Positions 9,822 to 20,398 of a DNA stretch of 64,000 nucleotides are shown here, one piece after another. Made by a program: the position numbers and the translations under genes. The notes under the pieces were generated by a model that did not search any database, had not been told where the DNA came from, and worked only from the letters and a program-made list of their open reading frames with translations. This DNA is from Agelas oroides (lineage: Eukaryota > Porifera > Demospongiae > Agelasida > Agelasidae). Location of the stretch: contig OX422193.1 of NCBI GenBank assembly GCA_949130485.1, positions 703,501 to 767,500 on the forward strand. The letters run 5' to 3'. Positions within the stretch are counted from its first letter, which is position 1. The number at the start of each line of letters is the position of its first letter.

Positions 9822-10139
9822 GGGGGGGGGGGGTGGAAGGGGGAAGGGGGAAGGGGGAAGGGGGAAGGGGGAAGGGGGAAGGGGAAAGGGGAAAGGGGAA
9901 AGGGGAAAGGGGAAAGGGGAAAGGGGAAAGGGGAAAGGGGAAAGGGGAAAGGGGAAAGGGGAAAGGGGAAAGGGGAAAGGGGAAAGGGGAAAGGGGGAAG
10001 GGGGAAGGGGGAAGGGGAAAGGGGAAAGGGGGAAGGGGGAAGGGGGAAGGGGGAAGGGGGAAGGGGGAAGGGGGAAGGGGGAAGGGGGAAGGGGGAAGGG
10101 GGAAGGGGGAAGGGGGAAGGGGAAAGGGGAAAGGGGAAA
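9822..10139. repeat. (GGGGAA/GGGGGAA)n purine tract
   Basis: About 318 bp of uninterrupted G/A on the plus strand in 6-7 bp units, GGGGAAA and GGGGGAA. On the minus strand it is a C/T tract ending at the acceptor of the UBX last exon. In copies B and C the same spot has only short G-runs (28199-28230; 35404-35424), so the expansion is specific to copy A. Open frames on both strands here are a by-product of the repeat. It can form G-quadruplex or triplex DNA. Confidence 0.95.
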
Positions 10140-10370
10140 AAGGAGAGGAAGAGAGGGGAAGAGGAGGAGAGTGAAGGGGAGGGAATGGGGAGATTTCAAT
10201 CTGGATACGACCATTTACAGGAAAACTGTGGACTTACATAATAAATGTTTACAGCTTAGAGTATGATCCAGGTTTTTTGTTTGCTGTTCGAATGCATGGT
10301 AACAAAATTCATACCAAGAGTTTCCACATTCCTAGGCCACATCTCAAAAGCACACTTTTTGAGTTTTGTG

Positions 10371-10485
10371 TAGCCTCGTTCCCAGGCCTTCCCGCCATCC
10401 AGTTTTTGATTGCTTGCAGTATGCAAAAACTGCATACTGCAAGCGATCAAAAACTGGACGGTGGGAAGGCCTGGGAACGAGGCTA
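10371..10485. mobile_element. TAGCCTCG MITE, 115 bp
   Basis: Ends TAGCCTCGTTCCCAGGCC and GGCCTGGGAACGAGGCTA; inner arms of TTGCTTGCAGTATGC type. Flanks AGTTTTGTG (10362-10370) and AGTTTTATG (10486-10494) form a 9-bp duplication with one mismatch. It lies in the UBX copy A intron. Confidence 0.85.
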
Positions 10486-10537
10486 AGTTTTATGTATGTG
10501 GCCTGGGAACGAGGCTAAAGAGTCCGCAAGTGTTACC

Positions 10538-10570
10538 TAGCCTCGTACCCAGGCCGTTCGTACAAGGCTA
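10538..10570. mobile_element. Miniature 33 bp TAGCCTCG element at a splice donor
   Basis: The whole element is 33 bp, with ends TAGCCTCGTACC and TACAAGGCTA. It is flanked by perfect 9-bp copies of AGTGTTACC (10529-10537, 10571-10579). On the minus strand the right copy contains the UBX copy A splice donor, so the insertion duplicated the donor (G|GTAACACT) without destroying it. Confidence 0.8.
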
Positions 10571-10578
10571 AGTGTTAC

Positions 10579-10959
10579 CTGGACTGTGTCTGTGGTATAA
10601 AACTGTTTCCTAACAGTTCTGTCTCTCAACCTCAGACCCACAGTGACCACTGTTCCTTCCTCCTCTGAACGCTCTGTCACATGACTGTCACCTGACTCAT
10701 CCTTTTCAGTCACATGATCTCCATGTGAAGCCACACCACAACTATCAGCAGTCACACGATGCCTATTGTCCAATTGTCGGTGAGAATCAGCTACAAGGTC
10801 AAGTAGCTGTCTTTGCCCCAGACTGCTAGACGCTGGTTCCTCGCTCCTCAGTGTCTGTCCCTCCCCTCTGAACCCTCGGATGGACCTCATCTGCTCCTCC
10901 AGTCTCCTCAGCCTCTCCTCCCTCCTCGGACCTGCTATACGAGTATCATAGTCCTCAGC
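10579..10959 (-). CDS. UBX-domain protein, penultimate exon (copy A)
   Basis: A 381 nt, phase 0-0 exon. The acceptor follows a strong pyrimidine run (TTTTCCTCCATTCCTCCCTG then TTCAG). It encodes 127 residues: a charged helix (AEDYDTRIAGPRREERLRRLEEQM), a low-complexity polar linker, and the first UBX strands (VVTVGLRLRDRTVRKQFYTT). It joins 9664-9819 to make a UBX domain of about 77 residues, the usual length. No stop or shift seen. The upstream exons of the gene are not certain (see 12571-12751). Confidence 0.75.
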
Positions 10960-11830
10960 CTGAACAGGGAGGAATGGAGGAAAATATTCAGTTGCACACC
11001 TTGGCCAACCACCCCCTACGTCAGGTAAAGGTATTCTTTCTGCTGTTGGTGGTTTCCCCTAGCAGCCAATTCCACCCCTTATCACATATCAAAGTGTAGT
11101 ATTCATTTTGTTGTGCATGTTTGTGACAAGGGGCGGAGTCGGCTATATTCATGAAACAAGTATTCATGCAGTCAAAGAATGCTATTACATGCACAACATG
11201 TGAATTGTCTTGCACAGTTACGACCGCCCAAGAGAAAGCAACAAAACCTCTATTGTTTGTTGCTTAGCAACATAAACTAATAAAGTTACAATGGCTGGAG
11301 TGATAATGGTAGCAATGGTTGCTAGGGGAAACCATCAACTGCAGAACAGGGTGGAACAGCATTACATACTTAGAATACTCCATACGTACATGTTTCAATG
11401 TCGTGTGCAAGGAAAGTAACCCTAAACTTTTAGCTGTTTCTTCAGATCACTAGGAGTTCTGTTGGACATGTCCCTGACTACCATTCTCTGTGTTTGTTAT
11501 CCTAACGATATTATATTGCCTATTTGTAATACTGTCTTGGGGAAAGAAATTGGAAGGCTTTCTCTTATGAAACTCTGACATGTTTGAACCTTCTAAGCCC
11601 TCCATCTCGTCTCCTCCTCTCCAACTCAGGACAAGGACCTGTATAAATAGAAATGCGATTACTAAATTATAGCTTCATAGCCTTCCCACCATCCACAAAA
11701 ATGGAGGAGGAAGAGTTGGTATGTTTATCCTGTCAATGCTTGTCTATCTGGTAGACGGGGGGGAGTGGGGGAAAGACTTTTGAATGGAAATATTTGACTG
11801 TTCCAATTATGCAATACGGAGGAGAAAGGC
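10960..11830. other. Duplicated non-coding sequence (block U/P, copy A)
   Basis: Shared with 29254-29760, 36323-37300 and 44770-45720 at high identity. It contains GTTGCTTAGCAACATAA and CATTCTTTGACTGCATG-type inverted motifs. No convincing exon. Confidence 0.5.
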
Positions 11831-12570
11831 CTAGTAGATTGTGCCATGTGCAGTGCGCCTGCACACTGGGTACAGTGTACAGTCCTCCCCAGCCAGTTTA
11901 CCTCCTTTTTGATTTTTCAAGGGTCTGGTTTCGAGACTAGATGTTGTGATACACAGAAGGTAGACATAAAGGGGTGGTGTTTGCACTGATTGACTCAAAA
12001 TTACGGTCAGGTTCCACCGTCTGGGTATCCACACGTACATCACTTTGATCGATAAAAATGCTAACCAAACGAGAGCTGTCTTTGCTAGCAGCTGCATTTT
12101 GCCTCATTGTAGAAAGCTGTGACACCACCATGTGTGATGAGCTTTCCCAGACCTTCCCTTCCATATTAGCACACTGGAAGTGCAACCAAATATTAAAGAT
12201 GGCTAAGGCCTGGGAATGAGGTTCAAACAATCACCTGGAAGAGTGGCACAGTAGAATAACAAGCTGCTATGGGAGTCATGATACAACAGTTGGAGGGATG
12301 CACAAAGCTAAGAGGAGGAAGGTGGTTCTATGGGAAGAGAAGATCAAATTGCTTCAACATGAACTAACTAATGGAGAGAGAAAACTGATAATCTGATTCT
12401 TAGATTTCAGGTAGCTATTAGACACTGGGTTGTTGCTTTCGACTTTTGGATTGACCATTCTAATTAGATTCTCATGTACAGTTCTAAGACAATTTGGGAT
12501 TAGACAAAGGAAGCTCCTGGAACGTTTCCTCCCACAGAATGGCTACTCCAAATAATGCCCACCACATCAC

Positions 12571-12751
12571 CTGCCAGATCAGCATATTTTCCTTCCCTAC
12601 CCTCCTTGCCTTCAGATTCTTCCTCCTGCAAATGTCTCCACCACAGATAGTTTCTCAGTTGGCAAGCCACGCGGAAGAACAAGTGGCGACTGCTCATGAA
12701 CACTCCGAAAAGCAGGAACCCCACAAACAGAACCTTTAGCAACCACCACAC
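12571..12751 (-). CDS. Hydrophobic exon candidate (UBX-gene neighbour), copy A
   Basis: The reading MWWLLKVLFVGFLLFGVFMS is a strong membrane segment, followed by SRHLFFR, QLRNYLW and an E/K/G-rich stretch. It reaches KYADLA and a donor (GGCAG|GTGATG). Copies lie at 38057-38237 and 46482-46614, and a diverged version at 17815-17893 and 51929-52007. Its place upstream of UBX exons, together with a hydrophobic stretch followed by a charged region, recalls FAF2/UBXD8-type proteins, but I see no UAS domain, so this is only a suggestion. The 5' border is not fixed. Confidence 0.35.
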
Positions 12752-12759
12752 TTTTATTG

Positions 12760-12850
12760 TAGTACAGCCTCAGCCTCTCTCCTCTCTCTTTGGACCTGCT
12801 ATACAAGTGTCATAGACTCATAGTCCTCAGTCTGAACAGTTAGAAAATGG
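12760..12850 (-). pseudogene. Decayed copy of the UBX charged-helix exon (A)
   Basis: CTGTTCAG|ACTGAGGACTATGAG resembles the start of the UBX penultimate exon (AEDYDTR...), with the pyrimidine tract kept. An in-frame stop follows within ten codons (TEDYESMTLV then stop). The same decayed piece is at 38243-38340 and 46640-46745, so decay predates the block duplication. Confidence 0.5.
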
Positions 12851-13368
12851 AAAAATACACTTTTGAAAAAAAAATGCACTTTTGACAGTTTCCTTGTGCT
12901 CAAGTGCTCTTTCCACCTCTGCAAAGTACAAGGTATATCAGGGCCGTTGGAGCTGGGCGTTTGGGTCAGCCTTGGCCGCCCCACTTTTTCTGTAAGCTTT
13001 TGAAAGTTGAACTTTGAACCTTGAATAATTTCAAATGGTACTGTTTCTTTTACTCATTCATTTCTCTCTGAACAGCATTATCGTGAGCGTGCTCGTCCAT
13101 GTACATAGATGCATGATCATGCCTTCAGGGGATATCCGCAGATAAATTTTCAGACGCTTCGCGGCCAAACACATGCTCTTTTACTCTTAGCTGCCCCACC
13201 TCCAAAAGTCTTCCAACAGCCCTGTATATCCTTCTACAAATATGTCTGAGTTCATTCTAATTGTTTCAGTATCAAAACAATATTCATAGGTAGCTACACA
13301 GTTTGCATGCAAACTGGTGCTTGATAGTCCAGTAGTCATTTTGACTAGGTGCTGGTTCCCACAGTTGC

Positions 13369-13714
13369 AGTGCATAAAACATTCTACTATACCAAGGAGG
13401 GCAGTGCATAAAACATTCTACTATACCAAGGAGGGCAGTGCATAAAACATTCTACTATACCAAGGAGGGCAGTGCATAAAACATTCTACTATACCAAGGA
13501 GGGCAGTGCATAAAACATTCTACTATACCAAGGAGGGCATGGTATAAAACATTCTACCATACCAAGGAGGGCATGGTATAAAACATTCTACTATACCAAG
13601 GAGGGCATGGTATAAAACATTCTACTATACCAAGGAGGGCAGTGCATAAAACATTCTACTATACCAAGGAGGGCATGGTATAAAACATTCTACTATACCA
13701 AGGAGGGCATGGTA
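13369..13714. repeat. 34-bp minisatellite, about 10 units (copy A)
   Basis: The unit is CATTCTACTATACCAAGGAG plus GGCA and then GTGCATAAAA or TGGTATAAAA, head to tail. The two end variants are grouped: GTGCA first, TGGTA later. The same array has about 5 units in copy C and about 15 in copy D. Confidence 0.95.
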
Positions 13715-14402
13715 ACTATGTAACTCAACATGCTTGCAACTGTAGTAAACATCATTCTGTGCATGAACAATCAACGAACCACATCTCCCTTATAAAACAG
13801 GCCTAGATGTTACGCAAAGTCACCCACTGCGCAGGACGCGTTTCGGTGTTTATAGACAATTTTCAGCACTTATCTCGTTGTACTATAGGAAGGTGACGTT
13901 GCACATGCAACTACATGCGTTGGCAATTAGAATGGCATGTCTTGCATATCTGGCGTGCTGCATTGTTCACAGAAGGGAATGCACCAGCAAACCTGTAGAG
14001 GCAATACCAAGCCCTTCGCGGTATCATTTTCAGGTCACACCCATACTTGAAAATGTAAATGAGTTGTGCTTCAAGCATAATGTTGATGGTGAATAGGAGG
14101 GAAAAACTGCTGGAGCAAAGGTCAGGGGAGCACCTGAGTGTGACAGTATTCACATGACTGTTGTGTATATTCTAGTGCAGTGATAATTGCATGTCGATAA
14201 TTGCATGTTTGTCCAGTGGGACTACATTCATGAAACAAGTATTCATTGAATCAAGGAGAACATTTACATGACAGTGGGCAGTGGGTGGGCCAAACCCAAA
14301 AATGAGAAACTGAGACAAACCAGGCGACATCAGTACAAAACTAGTGCAAGTAGAACTCAGCATGTACCATAATTCCAGATATGCAATATACATAATATGT
14401 GG

Positions 14403-14653
14403 CAGTCCCGGATAGAAATCGAATATTATTCCGTCGCGTATTTCGAGCGCATCACCAAGTTTGACGCGCTGTAGCGCTGAGCTTCCGCTAAGGGCGGGGC
14501 TCATACGCGCTTCATAGACGCATCAGATATTCATGCGTTTACACGTCGCGTATGAGCCCCGCCCTTAGCGGAAGCTCAGCGCTATAGCGCGTCAAACTTG
14601 GTGATGTGCTCGAAATACGCGACGGAATAATATTCGATTTCTATCCGGGACTG
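14403..14653. mobile_element. Palindromic CpG-rich MITE, 251 bp (copy A)
   Basis: The arms are about 109 bp (CAGTCCCGGATAGAAATCGA ... GGGCGGGGCTCATACGCG), with only a few mismatches between arms and a ~33 bp loop. Many CpG sites stand out in AT-rich surroundings. Two sister copies sit at the same place in blocks C and D. No target duplication seen. Confidence 0.85.
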
Positions 14654-17082
14654 GTTGATTGATTGTTCATGGATGTACACAAACCATCAATCAATGAACT
14701 GTTATTTCCTGACTAAAAAAAAGATGTCATGCAAAGTCACCCACTGTGCAGGACACATTTCAGCCAATACCAGGCCTCATCAGCTGCACTGGGGTGACTG
14801 GGAGATGGTACTGCTATTTCATGCACCAAGTGTGGTCAGGTGGCTGGCTTTATCCATACAGTAGGTAGATGCTTCTCAAACATAGTGTCCCTTTGTGCAG
14901 CTATTCTATAAAAATTGCTGCTACAAGCAATCATGATCATCATGTGTTATCTTTGTGATGTATGTATGTACTATATATTCATTGCAAGGAATGTAATCCT
15001 AAACCTTTAGCTGCATGACAAAAGGTGAGAGCTGGAGGTGGATCAAAGTCTGGGGATTAGCTTAGTAACTAATGCAGCCAAACACAATCAGCTCTGGATC
15101 AACAACAGTAAACAGCAGAAATCAAGTGCATTTGATTCCACCTACTTTAGAGTCTTCTGTGCCCCCTGTCTCTGTCACGCCTCATGCCTCCTCCTCTCCA
15201 ACTCTGGGTGACAACCTGTGGCGTGCAATGAATGACCACTGACCAACACTCACACTGCAGTGTGTCGCAGGAACATGTTACCACAGATACAGAAATCTCC
15301 ATGACAAGTTCTGAGTAAGAGGGTTTGTTAAGCCTCAAGTGCGTAGCTTTGTCCCACGTCCAGTTTTTGGAGGGGGAAGACCTAGTATATTTTATCTTGT
15401 AGTGTGCTGAGTTGAAGTTTCTAAAGAATCTCCATCTAATTCCTCATCATCGGCTTATATATCTATTTGAGTAAAGATCATTAATTATTTATGTCAGTAA
15501 GGATTAATTATACATGATACCAATTTACAATACTCTTGTGTTCAAACTCGTTATTATAACTAACTCATTTTATTTCTACTGCTTCATACATTCTCTCCAC
15601 CATAATGCCCATGCCCTTTGTTTTCTTTTTTTTTTAATAAATATACACAACGGATTTTCCATAATACTGTCAACACTGATTCCAAATTTTCTTGCCACTC
15701 GATTATCTGTTGTTGCACCTCTTCTATACAGTTCCACTTTCTCAGGTTAAGGCAGGCTCTTGTAGTGGACAAGCACTGTTCAGACTACTGACCACAGAAA
15801 GTTTATGGCGTATTTTGCAGACAAGAAGTACACTTGTAGCTTTTGTTTTGCATCTTGTTATTGTATTGTGGTTGATGATGTAAATAAAGAAATTGGTTTC
15901 CATGGAAATGCCACGCCCTCTCGTAAACAACGTCCACTAATTAAGACTGCCTTAACACCAACACAGTGCCAAATATTCCTTATAACTAGGCAAAGTTGGT
16001 ACTGTTCGAATGCTCTTCACACGCAGACTTCAGAACTAACTGGAAATTGGGTATGGTGAGTTCACGTCATGAGTAAATTGACAAAAATGCCTTGGAATAC
16101 ACCAAAATAGCAGCTAATTATAAATTCTACTAACTCTCCTGCTCTTAAGAAGCGGACCATCTCTTCACCCGGGTTGTGAAGGATGCATGATAGCTGTTCC
16201 TATTTACTGGTCTTACACACCGAGTTCTCTTGAATTCGGCACCGCATCGGGGGGTCTGGCTGCTGAGGTCAGCTACTAAACGAATGGGCTTGAGCCTTTT
16301 CCCGATTCTTGCTTCCAGAAACACAAAACTCTTCGTCCAGTCGTAGCCCTGTTGCGAGTTAGACATGTCTAGTTCACAATCAGCGATAGCACAAACCTAT
16401 ACAGTACAGACTAACAGCCATAACACTGCTAGCAAAGCTAAGAAGCCTTCACACGGCAGCCATTCGGTCTCCGTAAATTGTAATGAAAACATCTGCGAAT
16501 TATAGCCATACCTTCGCATACTTCCATATCACAAACAATACATTTAGAGCCCGCTTTAACCCACCTCTGACACTAGGTGTGGCTACTATTTTCCCTATTA
16601 AAACGAGCAAAGTAACCGCACCCCAAGATGCTCATAGGAGGTTAGTGCTGCAGGTTTACCTTGGCTTGAACACTTTAGAGTTCAGTGCTATACATAGGTG
16701 AAATCTTTGTTAGTAGGCTTTAGTAAAACAAAGTTCACTGCTACTTAGCTACAAGACCTGAAGTAGAAAGCCTTAGAGTTCATTGTATCAGTTTACCAAT
16801 CGTGAATAGCAAAGCACGCCTTCACCTGCTTTATACTAGCATGTTACGTGCGTAATAGCCTGAAGCTCAGTAGCTAAAATCAAGGGTCAATTTTTCACTG
16901 ACCAAAGATCTTAGTTCTCGTTGCAAACACTTCTGCATGTAACAAGTGAGTACACTTGTCTCGTTACCAGGCCTTCCAGCATCTGATCACAAGAAAGCAA
17001 TCAAAAACTGGACAGTGGGAAGGCCTGGTAGCTAACAAGGATATGGGCATCCCTTGTGAGACTACAACCTGGTTATGAAATA

Positions 17083-17681
17083 TACTGTAACCGCTTTAAT
17101 GAACGCGCCGTTAAAAAAAAAAATTACAATCCGCAAAGGCGCCTTGTTTGGAGCAAAAAAAAATACTTCGGACCCTTGGGGGTGCCTTATTTAGAGAGGC
17201 GCCTTCGAATTAGAGCACAACTGAGTGAAGTTTGAAAGAGCTGAGTATGGCTACACTGACAACGATCGAATTTGAGTATGTTATTCGAGGCTATCATGAA
17301 TACAAGTGCTTTGGAGTCCAGAGATTAATGAAAGGCTCAGCACAGAGAGCGAGACGGTAAATCCACCTTGGACGCTTTCTTGGCCGGCCTACTGGACGCT
17401 TCGGTGTTACAACGGGCCGAACTGCAACTGGCCAATTGTGAGGTGAAGGTGTGGGATGTGGAGTAGGCTTGAAGTACGCCTTGATTGTTGCTGCCATTGT
17501 GAGCAAAGTAGAAATCAGTTGAAGAACTAGATGTCTCGAAAGTCACACGAGTCGGGTGCGAAATCTCTCTTAATAGAATTTATGTCGTCAATGGGGCGCC
17601 CGCGTCAGAGCAAGAAAAATTAGTTTCCTGTCAAAAGGGCGCTTTCATTAGAGAGGTGCGTTAATTAGAGCGTTTACGGTA
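17083..17681. mobile_element. 599 bp TIR element with AT-hook coding remnant (copy A)
   Basis: Ends TACTGTAACCGCTTTAATGA and CATTAGAGAGGTGCGTTAATTAGAGCGTTTACGGTA in inverse. On the minus strand it can encode a P-rich stretch followed by KRPVGRPRKRPRW, a classic AT-hook (GRP core in basic residues). On the plus strand a short frame begins MATLTTIEFEYVIRGYHEYK. The sister copy is 51198-51795. Probably a shortened DNA transposon that kept ends and one exon. Confidence 0.65.
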
Positions 17682-17814
17682 GGCAAAAAACCTGATCACA
17701 AAAATTTGGGCCAGTCACAGACTGTAACATGGTTGCTGGAGTATTACCACAGTGATCACTCTAAATGCACACATACTCTACATGCTGTCAGATCAACATA
17801 TCCCCTCTACTTAC

Positions 17815-17893
17815 CTTCATGCTTATCCTCCTTCTGTGAGTGTATCCGCCATATATAGTTCCTCAGCTGCCGAGCTGCGCGGAAGAACAAGTG
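17815..17893 (-). pseudogene. Truncated hydrophobic-exon paralogue
   Basis: Reads LFFRAARQLRNYIWRIHSQK then EDKHE to an excellent donor (GAAG|GTAAGT). It is homologous to SRHLFFR..QLRNYLW of 12571-12751. Its 5' side ends at a TAGCCTCG MITE end (17894), so it looks cut by that insertion. Confidence 0.5.
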
Positions 17894-18177
17894 TAGCCTC
17901 GTTCCATGCCGGCATGCGCTCGAAACTTGATTGCTCACAGATGGTATCCATTTATGCGCCTACAGTTTAATATTACACAACTTTTAATGATGGGGCGGGG
18001 ACTCTGATCTGATACTGATGAGGGTGCAGGTGGGAACATGGGGAACCTCCACGAAGAAAGAGTTATAGAGAAGGTGAAGAGGAGAGCCTGGGAAGAGAAA
18101 TAAGATGAAAAGGAGGAAAAAAGACTTTCATTGATTGTTGTTCATGTAAGAAGCTGCCATATATAAGTTGTATCTAT

Positions 18178-18209
18178 GCAATGACCTGGGCCCCAGGTCA
18201 TTGCATATA
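18178..18209. repeat. Perfect short palindrome
   Basis: ATGCAATGACCTGG and CCAGGTCATTGCAT meet around GGCC. Block D has the same palindrome with one changed base at about 52335-52366. Confidence 0.7.
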
Positions 18210-18243
18210 TGGTTTCAGTCTTGTTTCTTCTCTTCACCTCCAG

Positions 18244-18324
18244 AGTGTAGCCTAAAGCCTGCTCAGTTGTGCAAGAGCAGAGACGCTCTGATCAACTGTG
18301 ATGAGAGCCATTGCTGAGATACTA
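18244..18324 (+). pseudogene. Helical-protein exon a, broken copy (A)
   Basis: Corresponds to 52408-52496 but lacks 8 bp: TGTGATGAGAGCC here against TGTGATGAGTTGATGAGAGCC there, a loss between two GATGAG repeats. This shifts the frame. The donor is also GC (CTA|GCGAGT) where copy D has GT. This copy is therefore unlikely to make the full protein. Confidence 0.65.
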
Positions 18325-18681
18325 GCGAGTGTTACAGTACCCACAGCACCTCTGTATTGCATCCCTCCCTCCTACCTCATCACACTTAACACAACTTCAC
18401 TATTTAAGCAATAGGATTGGTCTTTTACTAGACAAACTAAAATTTCATGCTTACTGAAATTGCTACCTTACACTCTTCACCATGTCTTTGTGAAGGTTGT
18501 GAGATAACAGCTGAAATGTTAAAATTTGTCTGGTGAAAGTTTCATAGTCTTGTTGATTGATCTCAAAATATCAGGACCTTCTCTACCAATAGTTTCACTG
18601 CTACCCATGGACCACTATATAGCTGCTTCCTCTTCTCCATCTTATTTCCTCCTCTCCCTTCCCTCTCTCTTCCTTATGCAG

Positions 18682-18757
18682 AGAAGCAGTGACTGTGTCT
18701 CACTGCTCATGGCCACTTGCTCTGTGGTGAAACATCTGGCAGACTCATCGGTGCAAG
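18682..18757 (+). CDS. Helical-protein exon b (copy A)
   Basis: A 76 nt exon (acceptor TTATGCAG, donor CAAG|GTAGGG, phase 0 to 1) reads RSSDCVSLLMATCSVVKHLA and DSSVQ. It is identical in protein to copy D. The amphipathic pattern suggests one helix pair of an ARM/HEAT-like array, but the family is not recognised. The exon is intact; the gene copy is broken in exons a and c. Confidence 0.5.
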
Positions 18758-18806
18758 GTAGGGTCGATGATTATAGTGTAGTACATACGTAATAGTTATA
18801 TCATGT

Positions 18807-18882
18807 CTACGAGGGATGTATCCGGTTTAAATTGCGACGCCCGAGGGCGTGTAGCGATTTAAACCGGATACATCCCGAGTAG
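18807..18882. mobile_element. Foldback element, 76 bp
   Basis: The arm GGGATGTATCCGGTTTAAAT and its inverse enclose a GC-rich loop. It is absent from block D at the corresponding place (53040-53060), so it inserted after the duplication or was lost there. Confidence 0.65.
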
Positions 18883-19559
18883 GCGGGATATAAGTGTTTT
18901 GTGTCACCGGTTGCTAAGCAAATGGTTGTTGCCAAGCGTGACGTCATGCGAATGTGTTTTGTTGGCTTCTCAATTCAAATCGAGCTTAGCTGTGGCTGGA
19001 ACTGTAGCGTTATTTACTCACTGCCAGGCCGTTCAGCTTTCAGCGATGACGAATTTTGTCATCCTAAATCGAAGAACGCAAGCAAGAATAAAGGAATGTA
19101 AGTTTTTTGGCCCGAACGAGGCAAAATAACTTTTTTACGAAGCTCACCTGCATGTACGCGTGAGTTCCTAGGTTGGGCGTTGACAATGTTGCGTGTAATT
19201 CAAGCGTTCCTGCTCTCTGTGCGAGGCTGTAGTTGAAAGTGTGTTCAAAAGTCCGCTGTATAGTGCCACCAACAAATTTGCATATGCCTCGATTGAGCGC
19301 TGTACGGGGAGTCCGCAAGCCACTTTTTTTTCTGCTGCTTCGTGCATGGATTTCGTGTCATATAGCTATGCTTCATATATCCTGGACTGTCCATGTACAA
19401 GCAATGTTGTACCGTTCACACCCAGTTAAAGCACGCTTCACACCTGTTTAAAGCACTCTTCACACCTATTTAAAGCACGGTTCTCAGGCAAGGCGGGATC
19501 TTGCTTCCTTAAAGTGCGTGCGGCTTCTTTGATCCGCCCACATAAGGTGACACAAATGT

Positions 19560-19925
19560 AGATAGGTAACGTATAGCGAGAAATTTTTGCGGGATCCAAA
19601 TTTTCACGATTTTCACTACCCACGGCCAAAACGCGAAATAAGAACTGCGAAAATTTGAACATGTGAACTTTTGAACACAGAAATTTTCACGTGCGTTTTG
19701 TGCGCTAGTCTCGCTCGATCTGACGATCGTACTGTACCGCTATTCAAACAGGCAGACGACGTCCTACCCTCTCTCATGGGACATCTTCTGTCCTCCATTA
19801 TCCTGGTGACGATAAAGGGGTGTGGTCAATAGCTTGCGCTAAGCGCGAAAATTAAAACCATGAAAATTTCTTCTGGAGGGGAAACAGGGTTTTTGCAAAA
19901 ATATGGACCAGCGAAAATTTCCCAC
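19560..19925. repeat. Probable MITE with GCGAAAATTT-rich ends
   Basis: GCGAGAAATTTTTGCGGG at the left and AATATGGACCAGCGAAAATTTCCC at the right are imperfect inverses, with further GCGAAAATT motifs inside. It lies in a stretch (about 18760-19930) that block D lacks. No gene seen. Confidence 0.4.
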
Positions 19926-20317
19926 TGTACAGTACCATAACCTAGGCAACACACAAGAAGGCTGTCACATCTCTATTCTAACACATGACAGCAATTGCAG
20001 AAGTCTTGCAACAAGCACAGCTGACAGGGAAAAACCACAATTAATTGTACTGTGTATGACCAAGAGGAACAACATGTTGCAAGACTACTGTAATCTGCCG
20101 TATTTGTATGTATGAGGTGGTTTTTACTTAGTGGTATTGAGTTGGACATCAATAAGTGAGACCACTTTCAAGGGAGGGATAGATTGACAGAGAGGTGGGT
20201 CGATGGTGTTCTTTTAGGCCGTTCATCTTCATCCCCCTAGTGCAGTATCCCCTTCTGTCTCCCTCCTCTCCTTCCACTGACCGATAAGACACTGGGTGAC
20301 AAATCTCTTCTCCACAG

Positions 20318-20398
20318 ACAAAACTGTCTGGAGGACTATGGTGTCAAAGTTGCTGTACAGAAACTGGAGAAGATTGACAACTCAAGACTGCAGGACAT
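20318..20398 (+). pseudogene. Helical-protein exon c, broken copy (A)
   Basis: Matches 53477-53570 but lacks 13 bp between two CCACAG repeats at its 5' end (CCACAGACAAAACTG against CCACAGAGCACATCCACAGACAGAACTG). The frame of the remaining sequence is therefore shifted relative to exon b. Confidence 0.65.

Larger units (their letters stand above)
11371..15410. repeat. Segmental duplication block P, copy A
   Basis: Nearly the same sequence occurs at 36831-40730 (copy C) and 45266-49475 (copy D), all in the same orientation, differing by scattered single bases, small indels and the minisatellite length. It includes the 34-bp minisatellite, the palindromic MITE and a hydrophobic exon candidate. 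Confidence 0.9.
15411..18240. repeat. Segmental duplication block Q (5' part), copy A
   Basis: Matches 49476-52404 in block D. It holds no gene I can name. Contents: a MITE at 17083-17681, a piece (16607-16870) that recurs at 50672-50990 and 61066-61440, and an exon remnant at 17815-17893. In block C the sequence is cut at about 40735 and jumps to other repeat sequence. Confidence 0.8.

Noticed and set aside
9729-10241. Open frames of 113-170 codons on both strands (Gly/Lys/Glu- and Pro/Phe-rich)
   Set aside because: They are produced by the (GGGGAA)n tract, which is open in many frames. The tract is intronic to the UBX copy A gene.
13369-13714. Regular 34-bp repeats resembling a CRISPR array
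   Set aside because: Units are contiguous with no unique spacers, lie in eukaryotic duplicated DNA and have no cas genes nearby. It is a minisatellite.
14172-14504. 110-codon minus-strand frame identical in blocks A, C and D
   Set aside because: Half of it is the palindromic MITE. Identity among copies reflects recent duplication rather than selection.
17247-17357. Short plus-strand frame with IEFEYVIRGYHEYK, suggestive of a HIRAN-like start
   Set aside because: Only ~36 codons and ends at once. Too short to name; kept as a remark under the TIR element.
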